Shown in pieces: positions 18,477-27,787 of a stretch of DNA of 64,000 bases; the first letter of the stretch is position 1; each line of letters begins with the position of its first letter. Position numbers and translations under genes: made by a program. This DNA is from Candidatus Kirkpatrickella diaphorinae. Its GTDB lineage: Bacteria; Pseudomonadota; Alphaproteobacteria; Acetobacterales; Acetobacteraceae. The stretch covers positions 1,754,501 through 1,818,500 of the forward strand of contig NZ_CP107052.1 in the NCBI RefSeq assembly GCF_025736875.1, read 5' to 3'. A model generated the notes under the pieces. It made no database searches and was not told the DNA's origin. It worked only from the letters and a program-made list of their open reading frames with translations.

Positions 18477-19327
18477 GGCAGGGCCTTTTCCAAGGCCGAT
18501 AGCTGGTCATTCATCCAATCCTGCCACCTTTTATTTTCAGGGGGATATTCCGCGCTGTAAATAATCGGAATGCCAGCTTGACGGGCTTTGACTTTCAAAG
18601 CATCGACCGATGGCGCGGACACGGTCGCGTTGACAATAAAGACGCGAACATCATGATTTTGGAAAGCCGCTTCCAGACGGGCAACATCCTGGGGCGACGG
18701 TTCCGCATGATGCATGATCGCCAGCGCGAAGCGCTGATTAATCGTGATCATGCCGAGATCTTCCAGGAGAAGCGCGGAGACGGGCTCACTCTCCGCAACC
18801 CGGCTTCCCTGAAGCCGCTTTCGCATGACCGCAATCCGGTCACGCAGGGAGGAGAGATCTTTGAGAAAATCATTCTGATTGGCAATGAGACGGTCACGAT
18901 CCTGCGGCAAAATCTGCGTCAGTGTCGATGTCCATTGCCGGGCGAAGCGTGTGACCACATCAAGGCTGTCATAAAGATGCGGGTTGCGGCGCGCCACTTC
19001 CGGGGCGAGCGCACTGATGGTGATGATGGAGGACGGCGTTCTTCCGAGCGCGTGGATGGAACGGGCGGCCCAGTCATCATATCCGGCACCATTCACGATC
19101 ACGTAATCCGCAGCGCTGAGCCGCTTGATCTGGCTTGCGGAAATCTGCTGAAAATGCGGGTCAATTGATTGGCGCGAGGTTAGATCCTGCGTTACTATGA
19201 CGCCAGCACCCAGTTGCGACACGATATTGCACCAGACGGCTTCAACGCAGATAACGCGCAGTGGATGCGCCGTCGCATTGTGGACACTGAGGAGGAGGAT
19301 CAGAAGAGCGATGGCGACGCTGCGCAA
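18473..19327 (-). CDS. znuA: Zinc ABC transporter substrate-binding protein
   Basis: A cluster A-I metal-binding periplasmic protein. The signal peptide is RSVAIALLILLLSVHNATA, cut before HPLRVICVE. Mature landmarks are LTSRQSIDPHFQQIS (metal His in DPH), YVIVNGAGYDDW, and the C-terminal SAEYPPENKRWQDWM. The long frame runs to 19456, into zur. An ATG at 19363 has no Shine-Dalgarno, whereas a TTG at 19327 has GAGGG five bases upstream and starts directly at the signal peptide, so I prefer it. No His-rich loop, unlike E. coli ZnuA, so it may be closer to AztC-type proteins. Divergent from zur. Confidence 0.87.
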   Translation of the reverse strand: MRSVAIALLILLLSVHNATAHPLRVICVEAVWCNIVSQLGAGVIVTQDLTSRQSIDPHFQQISASQIKRLSAADYVIVNGAGYDDWAARSIHALGRTPSSIITISALAPEVARRNPHLYDSLDVVTRFARQWTSTLTQILPQDRDRLIANQNDFLKDLSSLRDRIAVMRKRLQGSRVAESEPVSALLLEDLGMITINQRFALAIMHHAEPSPQDVARLEAAFQNHDVRVFIVNATVSAPSVDALKVKARQAGIPIIYSAEYPPENKRWQDWMNDQLSALEKALP

Positions 19328-19343
19328 TTGAACCCTCACAAAC

Positions 19344-19358
19344 GTTACATAGTTACAT
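19344..19358. promoter_or_regulatory. Tandem GTTACAT repeat, candidate Zur operator
   Basis: GTTACAT-A-GTTACAT is an exact 7-mer direct repeat in the znuA-zur intergenic region. It lies just before the preferred znuA start and 63 nt from zur. Position and AT-rich character suggest a metal-regulator site. It is not the inverted repeat usual for Zur, so the assignment is tentative. Confidence 0.35.
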
Positions 19359-19420
19359 CTCATTCCATGCGAATATAGAGGCCCACTTCTCGAAATGACA
19401 ATCCAGGAATTAGCGCGGTC

Positions 19421-19972
19421 ATGAAAACGTCCGGGAAAACCTCTGACGATCAGCATAAAATTGAGGCCATCCTCGCCGCGGCGGAAGAGGAATGCAAAGC
19501 CAGTAATATTCGGATGACGGCTATCCGACGTGAGGTTCTGCGCCTCATATTATCGCATGACCGTCCCGTCGGTGCCTATGATATTCTGGAAGAGCTCAGG
19601 CTGACACGCCGGAATGCCGCACCGCCCACCGTTTACCGCGCCCTGGATTTTCTGCTGTCTCGCGGCTTGATCCACCGGCTTGAGCGTCTGGCCGCTTTTA
19701 TCGCCTGCTCTCACACGCGTGCTTTACACGGTCTGGACGCGCCGCGGCACAAAGTGCAGTTTCTCATCTGCCTCCAATGCCACGATGTCAGGGAGATCTG
19801 CGGCGGAGAGATTGAAGAGGCCATTGCCGAGACCGCCGCAGCATCAGGTTTCACACGCCATCATTCCACTGTGGAAATTGAAGGCATCTGCGATCAATGC
19901 ACGCACGATAACCTCCATGCCGCCAGCGCCGTCAATTTGACGAAGCGCACCGCGCAGCAGGCAGATTTCTGA
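19421..19972 (+). CDS. zur: Fur-family transcriptional repressor, probably Zur
   Basis: A 183-residue Fur-superfamily protein. The winged helix contains RMTAIRREVLRLILSHDRPV and the recognition helix APPTVYRALDFLLSRGLIHRL. The C-terminal metal/dimer domain carries the structural zinc cysteines in CLQCHDVREIC and CDQC, plus HTRALHG and GFTRHHSTVEIEGIC segments. Divergent placement against znuABC points to Zur, the zinc-responsive repressor, over Fur or Mur. The last ~20 residues (VNLTKRTAQQADF) extend beyond the domain. Confidence 0.9.
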   Translation: MKTSGKTSDDQHKIEAILAAAEEECKASNIRMTAIRREVLRLILSHDRPVGAYDILEELRLTRRNAAPPTVYRALDFLLSRGLIHRLERLAAFIACSHTRALHGLDAPRHKVQFLICLQCHDVREICGGEIEEAIAETAAASGFTRHHSTVEIEGICDQCTHDNLHAASAVNLTKRTAQQADF

Positions 19973-20664
19973 AGGCCGTGTGGAGGGGGAGACGAAGCGA
20001 CGAGGCAGCAGGATGACGATGTTGTGCCCTGTTTCGCCTCATTTCGACGCGCCCTCCGCAGCCCGATAAACGTTATTTGAGGTCATTTTTTCGGTCGGCT
20101 TCTGAAATGCGATCATTGTTTAACTTCGACAATTTTTCGGCCAGCTCAGGGCGCTCTTCCCGACTTTACGGCGGAAGGCATTGAAAAGATTTGACTTTTT
20201 CATCAGTTGAAATTAATATTCACTTAGCAGAAGACAACAAAAAACCTTGTGTAAATAATAATGAAACAATTTAATTGCCGCAAAAATAGATGCCGATGTC
20301 ATTGGCGAATTCAAGCCGCACTTCGTCAGGATTTCTCCCCCTGAGACTCAGGTGAGAAGATTGTTATATCGGGCCGGTTGAGCAACGCGCGTCGTCCGTT
20401 GAAAAAACAGGACGCCCACGGCCCTTTCAAAAAGCGTCATTCACGCATTTCGATAAAAATGATCTGCAGGAAATCGGGGTCTGCGCCGCGTTGATCGCCG
20501 CGCGCCCGGATGATCAGGCTGAGATTGGGAAAATCACTTCTCAGTTTTCTACTTCACAAAATTTGAATGTGCGCTTTGCGACGATTCCTCAGGGAGTCGC
20601 CGTGAAGCGCCGTTTTATCAGGCGCATCAATATTCAGAAAAATAATAACTGGAAGAGTCGCTTT
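19973..20664. other. Long intergenic region before the GH39 array
   Basis: No supported gene. The AT content rises from about 20190 (poly-A/T tracts around 20230-20290), consistent with a promoter and long leader for the first GH39 gene. An open frame from 20491 continues into that gene, but its first 58 residues have no counterpart in the two paralogues. GGAAGAG lies 6 nt before the preferred ATG at 20665. Confidence 0.5.
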
Positions 20665-22860
20665 ATGTTATCGATAGACATCAATTTCACTGCTCAGAAC
20701 ACCTCGATCGGCCGCGATGGCCAGGTGAAGGATGTCGCCGGCGTCAATGGCTCACCCATTTCCGTCATGCCGGGCTTTCCGGATCTGGAAGATCAATTCA
20801 ATCAAATGGGCGTCACAGATATCCGCCTGCACGATATTTATGGCGCAGGCGACCTCGATAACGGCATGATTGCCGGGCGTCGGGGGAATAACGACCAGAT
20901 GATTTCCAATGTCCCGACGGATCAGGCCGATCAGGCAAAGAAATTCATCGCGGATTTCGGCAATCTGCGGACGATCTTTCCCAATGCCGCGACCGGCATG
21001 GAGAAAGGCGATTTCGACCTCGCCATCAAAGACGCAAATTTCGCCATCACGGATGATTATATCCGCCGGATCATGAATAATAACGCGTCCGTCAACCCGC
21101 AGGAAATTCAACGCGAAATTCTTTTCCGCGTCGGGCGGACCATCGATGGAAGTTACGAATTACCTTCGAATTTCGATATATATGCGTCTCTCGTCGCGAC
21201 ATTGGCTGAGCGTTATTCCGGCAATATCAGCCTGTCCGGTATTCCGCGCAAAATCGCCTATTGGGAAATATGGAACGAGCCTGATCTCACCTTTTTCTGG
21301 AACAGCAACGACCCTGCGCGCTATTATGAATTTTACACCAAGGTCGCGCGGAAGATCAGGGAAGTTGACCCGTGGGCAAAAGTTGGCGGTGCTGGCGTCG
21401 CGAACGGTTATAATCCGGGCGGCGCCTATTTGGATGGGCTTCTCTCCCATTGCAAGTCGAACAACGTTCCCCTCGATTTCATCTCCTGGCATTATTACGG
21501 GAATCTCACCTCCGACCCTCAAAATATCATTGATATCGGCAACACCATCCAATCGTCCCTCCAACAAAATGGCTTCACCCAGGCGGAAAGCATCTGCTCG
21601 GAATGGAATTCAACGCCGTTTGCATCAAAAAATGTTTTCACCAAAGTTCAAACCGCGCGTAATGCCGCCTATCTGACATCGACATTTATTCACATGCAGG
21701 ACTGCAAGGTCGATCGCGCCTATTATTACCGAGGTGACGCGCTCTCTTTCGGGCTTTTCAATGATGAGCCCAACCCTGCGGATAAGCGTTATAAAAGCTT
21801 CTGCACTTATGCCGCGCAGGCATTCGCGTTGTTCAGCCAATTCAGACAGACGCCGGTTCTGCTGCGCACATCATATACGAAAAATACGGGCATCAGCCTT
21901 CTGGCAGGGCGGGATGGCGACAAACTGAGCATCTTGGTCGCAAATTACCGGGTTGACCCCTCTCTCAGCAGACCGGACACGGCCCCCTCGATTGGCCGGC
22001 TCTATCAACAGCATTACGTTGATTGCGGCCGTAAGATCGACGAGGTGACAGATGATTGGTCCGTGCAGCATTATTTTGCTGGCAGGCAGCCATCAACATT
22101 ATCCAACAACAACATCGTCACGCAGCATAACACAGTGCCGCAACTCCCAACAAACGGACAATTGCGCGCGCGGACGCGAGACTATAATGCGAGCAGCGGC
22201 GGCATCACCCTCAATATTGAAAATATACCGGGGGCCGTTGCCTCTTTTGAAGCGCGTCGCATTGTTGAAGGCGGGGAACTTGGCACCCTTCTGCCACCCA
22301 TCACGTCGACCCCGGTCGCCTGGCAGCAAAATACGACTTATACCATCACGGACCCGGAGGCGAAGGAAGACACGGTCACGCTCTACACACTGACGCTTGC
22401 CGACGGGACGAACGCGCCGCCACCTGTTCCGTCACCGACGCCAACTGGACCCTCCCGGGGATCTTTCTCCGTATCGAAAAAATTGAATAATGTGACGTTG
22501 ATCTGGTTCGATCGGATCTTTGAAGGGACCAACATTCCCGATGACTATTACGTGACGGCTGGGAGCATTTATAACGTCACACTCTCTCTTTCCCCGAAAA
22601 TCATCTACGCGCGTGAACGTACCAAGTGGCCGTTTTTTGCCTCTACGATAGGCTGGAGTTTCGCCGCAAATTTCAGAATAATGAGAAGATCCGTTATGGG
22701 ACGCGGTCACCAGACGGCGACCTTTCGACTTCGCGCTATGAAAAGCGGATTTCTCAAAGATATTGGTAAAGGGACTGGGACAACTTCAACCATGTCTCTC
22801 GGTGATACGGATGTTGAAACGGTCACGATGCAGATTAATTGGCAGTTCTTATCGGCTTAA
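20665..22860 (+). CDS. GH39-like glycoside hydrolase, copy 1
   Basis: A predicted retaining glycosidase of the GH39/clan A type. The (beta/alpha)8 region contains YWEIWNEPDL (acid/base Glu205 after NE) and ICSEWNSTP (nucleophile Glu313), with ISWHYYGN between. A beta-rich domain follows to ~residue 580, then a Pro-rich linker (PPPVPSPTPTGPS) and a ~120-residue C-terminal module unlike anything I recognise. The start at 20665 is set by the paralogues, which begin MLSININ; the result is 731 residues. No signal peptide is visible. First of three tandem paralogues and the most divergent at its C-terminus. The substrate is unknown; GH39 includes xylosidases, iduronidases and exopolysaccharide hydrolases. 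Confidence 0.85.
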   Translation: MLSIDINFTAQNTSIGRDGQVKDVAGVNGSPISVMPGFPDLEDQFNQMGVTDIRLHDIYGAGDLDNGMIAGRRGNNDQMISNVPTDQADQAKKFIADFGNLRTIFPNAATGMEKGDFDLAIKDANFAITDDYIRRIMNNNASVNPQEIQREILFRVGRTIDGSYELPSNFDIYASLVATLAERYSGNISLSGIPRKIAYWEIWNEPDLTFFWNSNDPARYYEFYTKVARKIREVDPWAKVGGAGVANGYNPGGAYLDGLLSHCKSNNVPLDFISWHYYGNLTSDPQNIIDIGNTIQSSLQQNGFTQAESICSEWNSTPFASKNVFTKVQTARNAAYLTSTFIHMQDCKVDRAYYYRGDALSFGLFNDEPNPADKRYKSFCTYAAQAFALFSQFRQTPVLLRTSYTKNTGISLLAGRDGDKLSILVANYRVDPSLSRPDTAPSIGRLYQQHYVDCGRKIDEVTDDWSVQHYFAGRQPSTLSNNNIVTQHNTVPQLPTNGQLRARTRDYNASSGGITLNIENIPGAVASFEARRIVEGGELGTLLPPITSTPVAWQQNTTYTITDPEAKEDTVTLYTLTLADGTNAPPPVPSPTPTGPSRGSFSVSKKLNNVTLIWFDRIFEGTNIPDDYYVTAGSIYNVTLSLSPKIIYARERTKWPFFASTIGWSFAANFRIMRRSVMGRGHQTATFRLRAMKSGFLKDIGKGTGTTSTMSLGDTDVETVTMQINWQFLSA

Positions 22861-22919
22861 AATTTCGAAGTCTCCCGCATATTTTGGCGCAGATACTGTA
22901 TGAAGCCTGACATTTAACT

Positions 22920-22956
22920 TATCCCGCGGCGTTTTTAAATGAGCCGCCGCGGGATA
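22920..22956 (+). terminator. Terminator after GH39 copy 1
   Basis: TATCCCGCGGCG and CGCCGCGGGATA form a perfect 12-bp GC-rich stem with a ~13-nt loop, followed by ATTGTTTT. It lies 60 nt after the stop, so copies 1 and 2 are probably separate transcription units. Confidence 0.75.
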
Positions 22957-23046
22957 TAATTGTTTTAAGGGGAGGAAATCAGGCGCGCTTCAAGGGCCGC
23001 AAGCTCCTCACAGAAACAATAATAACAATGTGGGACGTCCTGAATC

Positions 23047-25266
23047 ATGCTTTCTATCAACATTAATTATAATTCTCAGGATTCTTCAAAGGGCAATAAC
23101 GGCCAGATCAAGGATGTCGCGGGTGTCAATGGCTCGCCTATTTCCGTCATGCCCGGCTTCCCGGATCTGGAAGACCAATTCAATCAGATGGGCATCACCC
23201 ATATCCGTCTGCACGATATTTACGGTGTTGGCGACCTTGATAATGGGGCCACCGCAAATTTGCAGAATAATAATGACCAGCTGATTCCAAATGTGCCCAA
23301 TGCGCAGGCGGGGCAGGCACGCAATTTTATCGCGCGTTTCGGCAATGCGCGCACCATCTACCCCAATGCCGCGACGGGGATGAGCCAGGGCAATTATGAC
23401 CTGGCTTTCAGAGACGCGAATTACGACATCACCGATGACTACATCCGTCGGATCATGAATAATAATGGGAGCGTCAACCCGCAGGGCATCAATCGCGAGG
23501 TCCTTTTTCGCCTCGGGCGCACCATCGATAGCGGTTATGAGATACCCGCCAATTTCGATATTTACGTGACCCTCGTCTCAACCCTCGTCCAACGTTATTC
23601 CCAGCAGCTCAATATGTCGGGCATTCCGCGGAAAATTGCCTATTGGGAAATCTGGAATGAGCCTGATCTCACGTTTTTCTGGAACAGCAACGACCCCAAC
23701 CGGTATTACGAGTTTTATTCAAAGATCGCCTGGAAGATCAAGGAGCTTGACCCCAATGCCAGGGTCGGCGGACCGGGCGTGGCGAATGGATATAATCCGG
23801 GCGGCGCCTATCTGGACGGGCTTCTCTCCTTCTGTCGGTCAAACAATGTTCCGCTCGATTTCATCTCCTGGCATTATTACGGAAACAACACTTCCGACCC
23901 GCAAAATATCATCGATATCGGCAATAGCATTCAGAATGCCCTCCAGCAAAACGGCTTCAACAACGCTGAAAGCCTGTGCACGGAATGGAACTCAACGCCG
24001 CAAGCCTCCGCCAATGTTTTCACCAAAGTGCAGTCCGCCCGCAACGCGGCTTATATCGCCTCGACCCTGATTTACATGCAGTCCTGCAAGGTGGATCGCG
24101 CTTATTATTACCGGGGCGATGGCCTCTCCTTCGGGCTGTTTAATGACGAGCCCAACCCGGTCGACACGAACTTCAAGAGTTTCTGTACTTACGCCGCGCA
24201 GGCCTTCGCGATGTTTAATCAACTCCAGCAAACGCCGACATTGCTCACATCGACGAATACGAACAATACGGGCATCAGCCTGTTGGCCGGCAAGGCGGGA
24301 AACACGGTCAAAATCCTCGTTTCAAATTACCGGATAGATCGGTCTCTGAGTCAACCCGGCACATTGCCGGCGGGTGGTCGACTCTACCGACAGCATTACG
24401 CTGATTCCGGTCGGGACGTCTCCGTCATGACGGATGACTGGACGATGCAACATTATTTCGCGGGCAAAAACCCGTCCACATTGAACAATAACAATATTGT
24501 GACCCAAAATCAGATTGTGCGTGAAATTCCCACCAATGGGACGTTGATGGCCAAAAACCGCGATTACAGCAATAGTAGTGGAGGCGTGTCTCTTGAGGTC
24601 GTCAATCTGCCCATGAATGTGCAATCAGTCGAGGCGCGGCGCATAACGGAGGGGGGTGATCTCAGCGCCATACTGCCACCTACAACCCCCTCGCCACCTT
24701 CCTTCAATATGAATGGCTCGACCTGCACCATCACCGATAATGGTGCGACAGAATATAGCGTGACGCTTTACACCCTGACGCTCGGCGACACACCCGCGAA
24801 CCCGAACAACCCAACTAATCCGACGAATCCGACAAACCCCACGAACCCGACCAATCCGACGAACCCAACGATACCGGCTGCGGGCCGGGCCGTCGAGTTC
24901 CGCACGACGAATATTTTCGGCCAAAATCCGCATATCCTCATGCCGGCAAGTCAGGTGCCGAGTAATTTTTACGTACCGATTTACGCGGTTTATCAGATGG
25001 TCATGTCAGTCAATAATATCGGGATCGCGCGTTTCGGCGGAAACACGGCTGGCGCACCCTTCAACCTCTTCCCCAGATCCACCCTCGGGCCGAATGTCAC
25101 CCGCGCTGTGTTTCTGCTGCAATTCACGCGGTCAGGATATTTGCGGGATATTCTCCAGGCGCCCTCATCAAGCGGCATCCGCATCACGATGCACGGCCAG
25201 AGAGGCGCACCCTACACCGTCGATATTTTGCTGACTTATCAATATACGGCGACATCCCTGATCTGA
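23047..25266 (+). CDS. GH39-like glycoside hydrolase, copy 2
   Basis: Paralogue of the preceding gene, 739 residues, starting MLSININYNSQ. Same catalytic geometry: WEIWNEPDLTFFW (Glu205) and LCTEWNSTP (Glu313). Residues ~1-590 align nearly without gaps to copies 1 and 3. The linker is a run of Asn-Pro-Thr triplets (about residues 585-608) leading to a distinct ~110-residue beta-rich C-terminal module (RAVEFRTTNIFGQN...). There is no N-terminal signal peptide. Repeated Asn-rich segments (NNNDQ, IMNNNGSVNPQ) are shared by all copies. It is followed by its own hairpin terminator. Probably an extracellular polysaccharide-active enzyme, but the export route and substrate cannot be read here. Confidence 0.86.
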   Translation: MLSININYNSQDSSKGNNGQIKDVAGVNGSPISVMPGFPDLEDQFNQMGITHIRLHDIYGVGDLDNGATANLQNNNDQLIPNVPNAQAGQARNFIARFGNARTIYPNAATGMSQGNYDLAFRDANYDITDDYIRRIMNNNGSVNPQGINREVLFRLGRTIDSGYEIPANFDIYVTLVSTLVQRYSQQLNMSGIPRKIAYWEIWNEPDLTFFWNSNDPNRYYEFYSKIAWKIKELDPNARVGGPGVANGYNPGGAYLDGLLSFCRSNNVPLDFISWHYYGNNTSDPQNIIDIGNSIQNALQQNGFNNAESLCTEWNSTPQASANVFTKVQSARNAAYIASTLIYMQSCKVDRAYYYRGDGLSFGLFNDEPNPVDTNFKSFCTYAAQAFAMFNQLQQTPTLLTSTNTNNTGISLLAGKAGNTVKILVSNYRIDRSLSQPGTLPAGGRLYRQHYADSGRDVSVMTDDWTMQHYFAGKNPSTLNNNNIVTQNQIVREIPTNGTLMAKNRDYSNSSGGVSLEVVNLPMNVQSVEARRITEGGDLSAILPPTTPSPPSFNMNGSTCTITDNGATEYSVTLYTLTLGDTPANPNNPTNPTNPTNPTNPTNPTNPTIPAAGRAVEFRTTNIFGQNPHILMPASQVPSNFYVPIYAVYQMVMSVNNIGIARFGGNTAGAPFNLFPRSTLGPNVTRAVFLLQFTRSGYLRDILQAPSSSGIRITMHGQRGAPYTVDILLTYQYTATSLI
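24799..24870 (+). repeat. Asn-Pro-Thr coding minisatellite (GH39 copy 2 linker)
   Basis: Eight 9-nt units of the form AAY-CCN-ACN (the first is AAC-CCG-AAC) encode the NPT-repeat linker between the catalytic and C-terminal modules. Units differ at third positions, so the array is not a fresh slippage product. Confidence 0.85.
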
Positions 25267-25300
25267 AATCCTTGCGCTGCGAAGGCGCAATAGTGATTTT

Positions 25301-25339
25301 GGCTGGCCATCCGGCGCATACCGGGTGGTCAGCCTGTTT
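25301..25339 (+). terminator. Terminator after GH39 copy 2
   Basis: GGCTGGCCATCCGG and CCGGGTGGTCAGCC pair over 14 positions (two G-U in RNA) around CGCATA, followed by TGTTTA. It lies 34 nt past the stop codon. Confidence 0.65.
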
Positions 25340-25445
25340 ACATATACGGGCATTCAGGCTCTTAAAAAGCGCGATTCCGACCTGATTTTAAACCTGCAAA
25401 TCGCACTCAACAGAATATTCAAATCAATATTTTGTAATGACCAGA

Positions 25446-25517
25446 AGATTCACAGAGAATCTATAAATATTGCGAAGAGATTTGATTCATAACCAAAAAT
25501 ATATTAATATCAAATCT
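25446..25517. promoter_or_regulatory. Inverted repeats upstream of GH39 copy 3
   Basis: Two perfect inverted repeats lie in the AT-rich leader: AGATTC-N5-GAATCT (25446-25462) and AGATTTGAT-N22-ATCAAATCT (25478-25486 with 25509-25517). The arms resemble each other (AGATT...). They could be operators for a dimeric regulator; AT-rich composition makes chance matches easier. Confidence 0.35.
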
Positions 25518-25579
25518 GTGGAAAGAATAAGATATATTTATATGTTTTATTCTAATAATAATAACAAAAGTGGTTCAAT

Positions 25580-27787
25580 ATGCTTTCTATTAATATCAAC
25601 TACGATTCCCAGGATACGAATAAAGGTAATAATGGTCAACTAAAGGATGTTGCGGGTGTTAATGGTTCGCCAGTCTCGGTTATGCCCGGTTTCCCGGATC
25701 TGGAGGACCAGTTCAACCAGATGGGCATCACCCATATCCGTCTGCACGACATTTATGGTGTCGGTGACCTTGATAATGGTGCCATTCCCGGTATCGGGGG
25801 CAATAATGATCAGATGATTCCGAATGTGCCGGCAAATGAGGTCAGCCGGGCGCGCAATTTCATTGCCAGTTTCAGCAATGCCCGCACAATTTATCCCAAT
25901 GCCGCGATCGGAATGAGCCAGGGCAATTACGATCTCGCTTTCAGCAATTCCAATTACGAAATCACGGATGATTACATCCGGCGAATCATGAATAATAATG
26001 CGAGCGTCAACCCACAGGGTATCAATCGCGAAGTCCTTTTCCGCATCGGACGGACGATTGATGGCGGGCCGGATCTCCCTGCAAATTTTGACATTTACGT
26101 GACCCTCGTCGCCACGCTTGTGCAACGTTATTCAGCGCAGCTCAACATGTCCGGCATCCCGCGGAAAGTCGCTTATTGGGAGATCTGGAACGAGCCGGAT
26201 CTCCCCTTTTTCTGGAATAGTAGTGACCCCAGCCGATATTACGATTTTTATTCGAAAATCGCCTGGAAAATCAAAGAGATTGATCCAAGCGCTAAAGTGG
26301 GAGGGGCCGGGGTCGCTGCGGGCTATAATCCGGGCAGTGCCTATCTGGACGGACTTCTCTCCTTCTGCCGGTCGAATAACGCGCCGCTTGATTTTCTCTC
26401 CTGGCATTATTACGCAAATACGACATCCGACCCGCAAAATATCATCGATATTGGTAATAATATTCAGAATTCATTGCAGCGATATGGCTTTGGCAATGCT
26501 GAAAGCATCTGTACGGAGTGGAACTCATCGCCTCAGGCATCTGTCAATGTTTTCACCAAAGTGCAATCCGCGCAGAACGCGTCCTATATCGCGTCATCCC
26601 TGATTTATATGCAGTCCACCAAGGTGGATCGCGCTTATTATTATCGCGGCGATGCGCTCACCTTCGGCTTGTTCAATGATGAGCCCAACCCTGTGGATAG
26701 GCGATATAAAAGCTTCTGCACTTATGCCGCGCAGGCATTCGCGATGTTCAACCAGCTTAAACAAACGCCGAACCTCCTCGTGACGTCAGACACCTTCACG
26801 ACAGGTGTCAGCGTCCTTGCGGGGAAATCAGGCAACGTCGTCAAAATACTCGTCGCCAACTACCGGACTGACCGCTCCCTCAGCCAGCCCAACGTGCCAC
26901 CCTCGAATGGCAGGCTGTATCAGCAGCATTATGTCGATTCCGGTCGAGAGATCGCGCAAATGACCGACGACTGGACAGTGCAACATTATTTCGGCGGCAA
27001 AAATCCGGCGACACTGCAAAATAATGACGTTGTCAACAGGCAGCCCCTTGCGCGGCAGATACCAAACAATGCCGAACTCACCCCACGCTCCCGGAATTAC
27101 AGCCAGAGCTCAGGCGGCGTCACGCTCAATATTTCGAATCTATCTCGAAACATTGTGTCTCTTGAGACGCGACGGCTTACAGAAGGTGCCGATCTCAGCG
27201 GGATTCTGCCGCCTATTATTCAAAACGTCTCTTTTACGAAAAATGGTTCAACTTGCGTCATTACAGATCCAGGAGCTATCGAGTCCTCCGTAACGCTTTA
27301 TACGCTTTCCCTCGGCAACACACCCACCAATCCCAACAACCCTAACAATCCAGTCAATCCCAATAACCCCAATAACCCCAATGATCCAGTCAATCCCGGA
27401 GGAGGTTCCACAGGAACGAGACTGAAATTCACCGTTACAGGTATAAATACTTTTTTTGAAACCATTTACTTTCCATGGGAACAAATTCCGAGTTCGTTCT
27501 ATGTGCAGCAAGGTGGTCGTTACGATCTGGTTTTCCATGTTGACGGCGCCAACATACAATCTTTCAACGGCGCAACACCTGGCGCACCTTTCACTGCGGT
27601 TGCGCATGCCTGGGGTGGACCCGGCACGCGGCAAATGGCCATGTGGGTAGAATTTACTCAAAGCGGAAATTTGCGGTCGATGCTACAAAATAATCCTGCT
27701 GGATTGGATATGTATTTCGGCGGCTCGTATCGTCAAAGATACACCATTGAGATGCAACTGGAATATCGCTCTTATTGGCAGCGATGA
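25580..27787 (+). CDS. GH39-like glycoside hydrolase, copy 3
   Basis: Third paralogue, 735 residues (MLSININYDSQDTN...). Catalytic motifs are kept: WEIWNEPDLPFFW (Glu205) and ICTEWNSSP (Glu313), with LSWHYYANTTSDPQN between. The linker is Asn-Pro-Asn/Asn-Pro-Val based (27329-27397) instead of NPT, followed by a Gly/Ser joint and a C-terminal module (LKFTVTGINTFFETIYFPW...). That module is clearly related to the one of copy 2 by its pattern of aromatic strands and the shared 'GAPF' and 'FTQSG-LR-(M/I)L' features. No signal peptide. A strongly AT-rich leader suggests its own regulated promoter. Confidence 0.86.
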   Translation: MLSININYDSQDTNKGNNGQLKDVAGVNGSPVSVMPGFPDLEDQFNQMGITHIRLHDIYGVGDLDNGAIPGIGGNNDQMIPNVPANEVSRARNFIASFSNARTIYPNAAIGMSQGNYDLAFSNSNYEITDDYIRRIMNNNASVNPQGINREVLFRIGRTIDGGPDLPANFDIYVTLVATLVQRYSAQLNMSGIPRKVAYWEIWNEPDLPFFWNSSDPSRYYDFYSKIAWKIKEIDPSAKVGGAGVAAGYNPGSAYLDGLLSFCRSNNAPLDFLSWHYYANTTSDPQNIIDIGNNIQNSLQRYGFGNAESICTEWNSSPQASVNVFTKVQSAQNASYIASSLIYMQSTKVDRAYYYRGDALTFGLFNDEPNPVDRRYKSFCTYAAQAFAMFNQLKQTPNLLVTSDTFTTGVSVLAGKSGNVVKILVANYRTDRSLSQPNVPPSNGRLYQQHYVDSGREIAQMTDDWTVQHYFGGKNPATLQNNDVVNRQPLARQIPNNAELTPRSRNYSQSSGGVTLNISNLSRNIVSLETRRLTEGADLSGILPPIIQNVSFTKNGSTCVITDPGAIESSVTLYTLSLGNTPTNPNNPNNPVNPNNPNNPNDPVNPGGGSTGTRLKFTVTGINTFFETIYFPWEQIPSSFYVQQGGRYDLVFHVDGANIQSFNGATPGAPFTAVAHAWGGPGTRQMAMWVEFTQSGNLRSMLQNNPAGLDMYFGGSYRQRYTIEMQLEYRSYWQR
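27329..27397 (+). repeat. Asn-Pro-rich coding repeat (GH39 copy 3 linker)
   Basis: Degenerate 9-nt units AAY-CCN-(AAY/GTC/GAT) encode the linker of copy 3. It is at the same place as the NPT array in copy 2 but with a different third residue, showing independent drift or expansion. Confidence 0.75.

Larger units (their letters stand above)
25267..25579. other. AT-rich promoter region of GH39 copy 3
   Basis: No gene. It holds the terminator of copy 2 (25301-25339), then from ~25380 very AT-rich DNA with two nested inverted repeats (25446-25462 and 25478-25517) ahead of the ATG at 25580. Confidence 0.6.

Noticed and set aside
24799-27397. CRISPR-like short tandem repeats
   Set aside because: They are in-frame 9-nt units coding for NP-rich linkers of GH39 proteins, with no spacers or cas genes.
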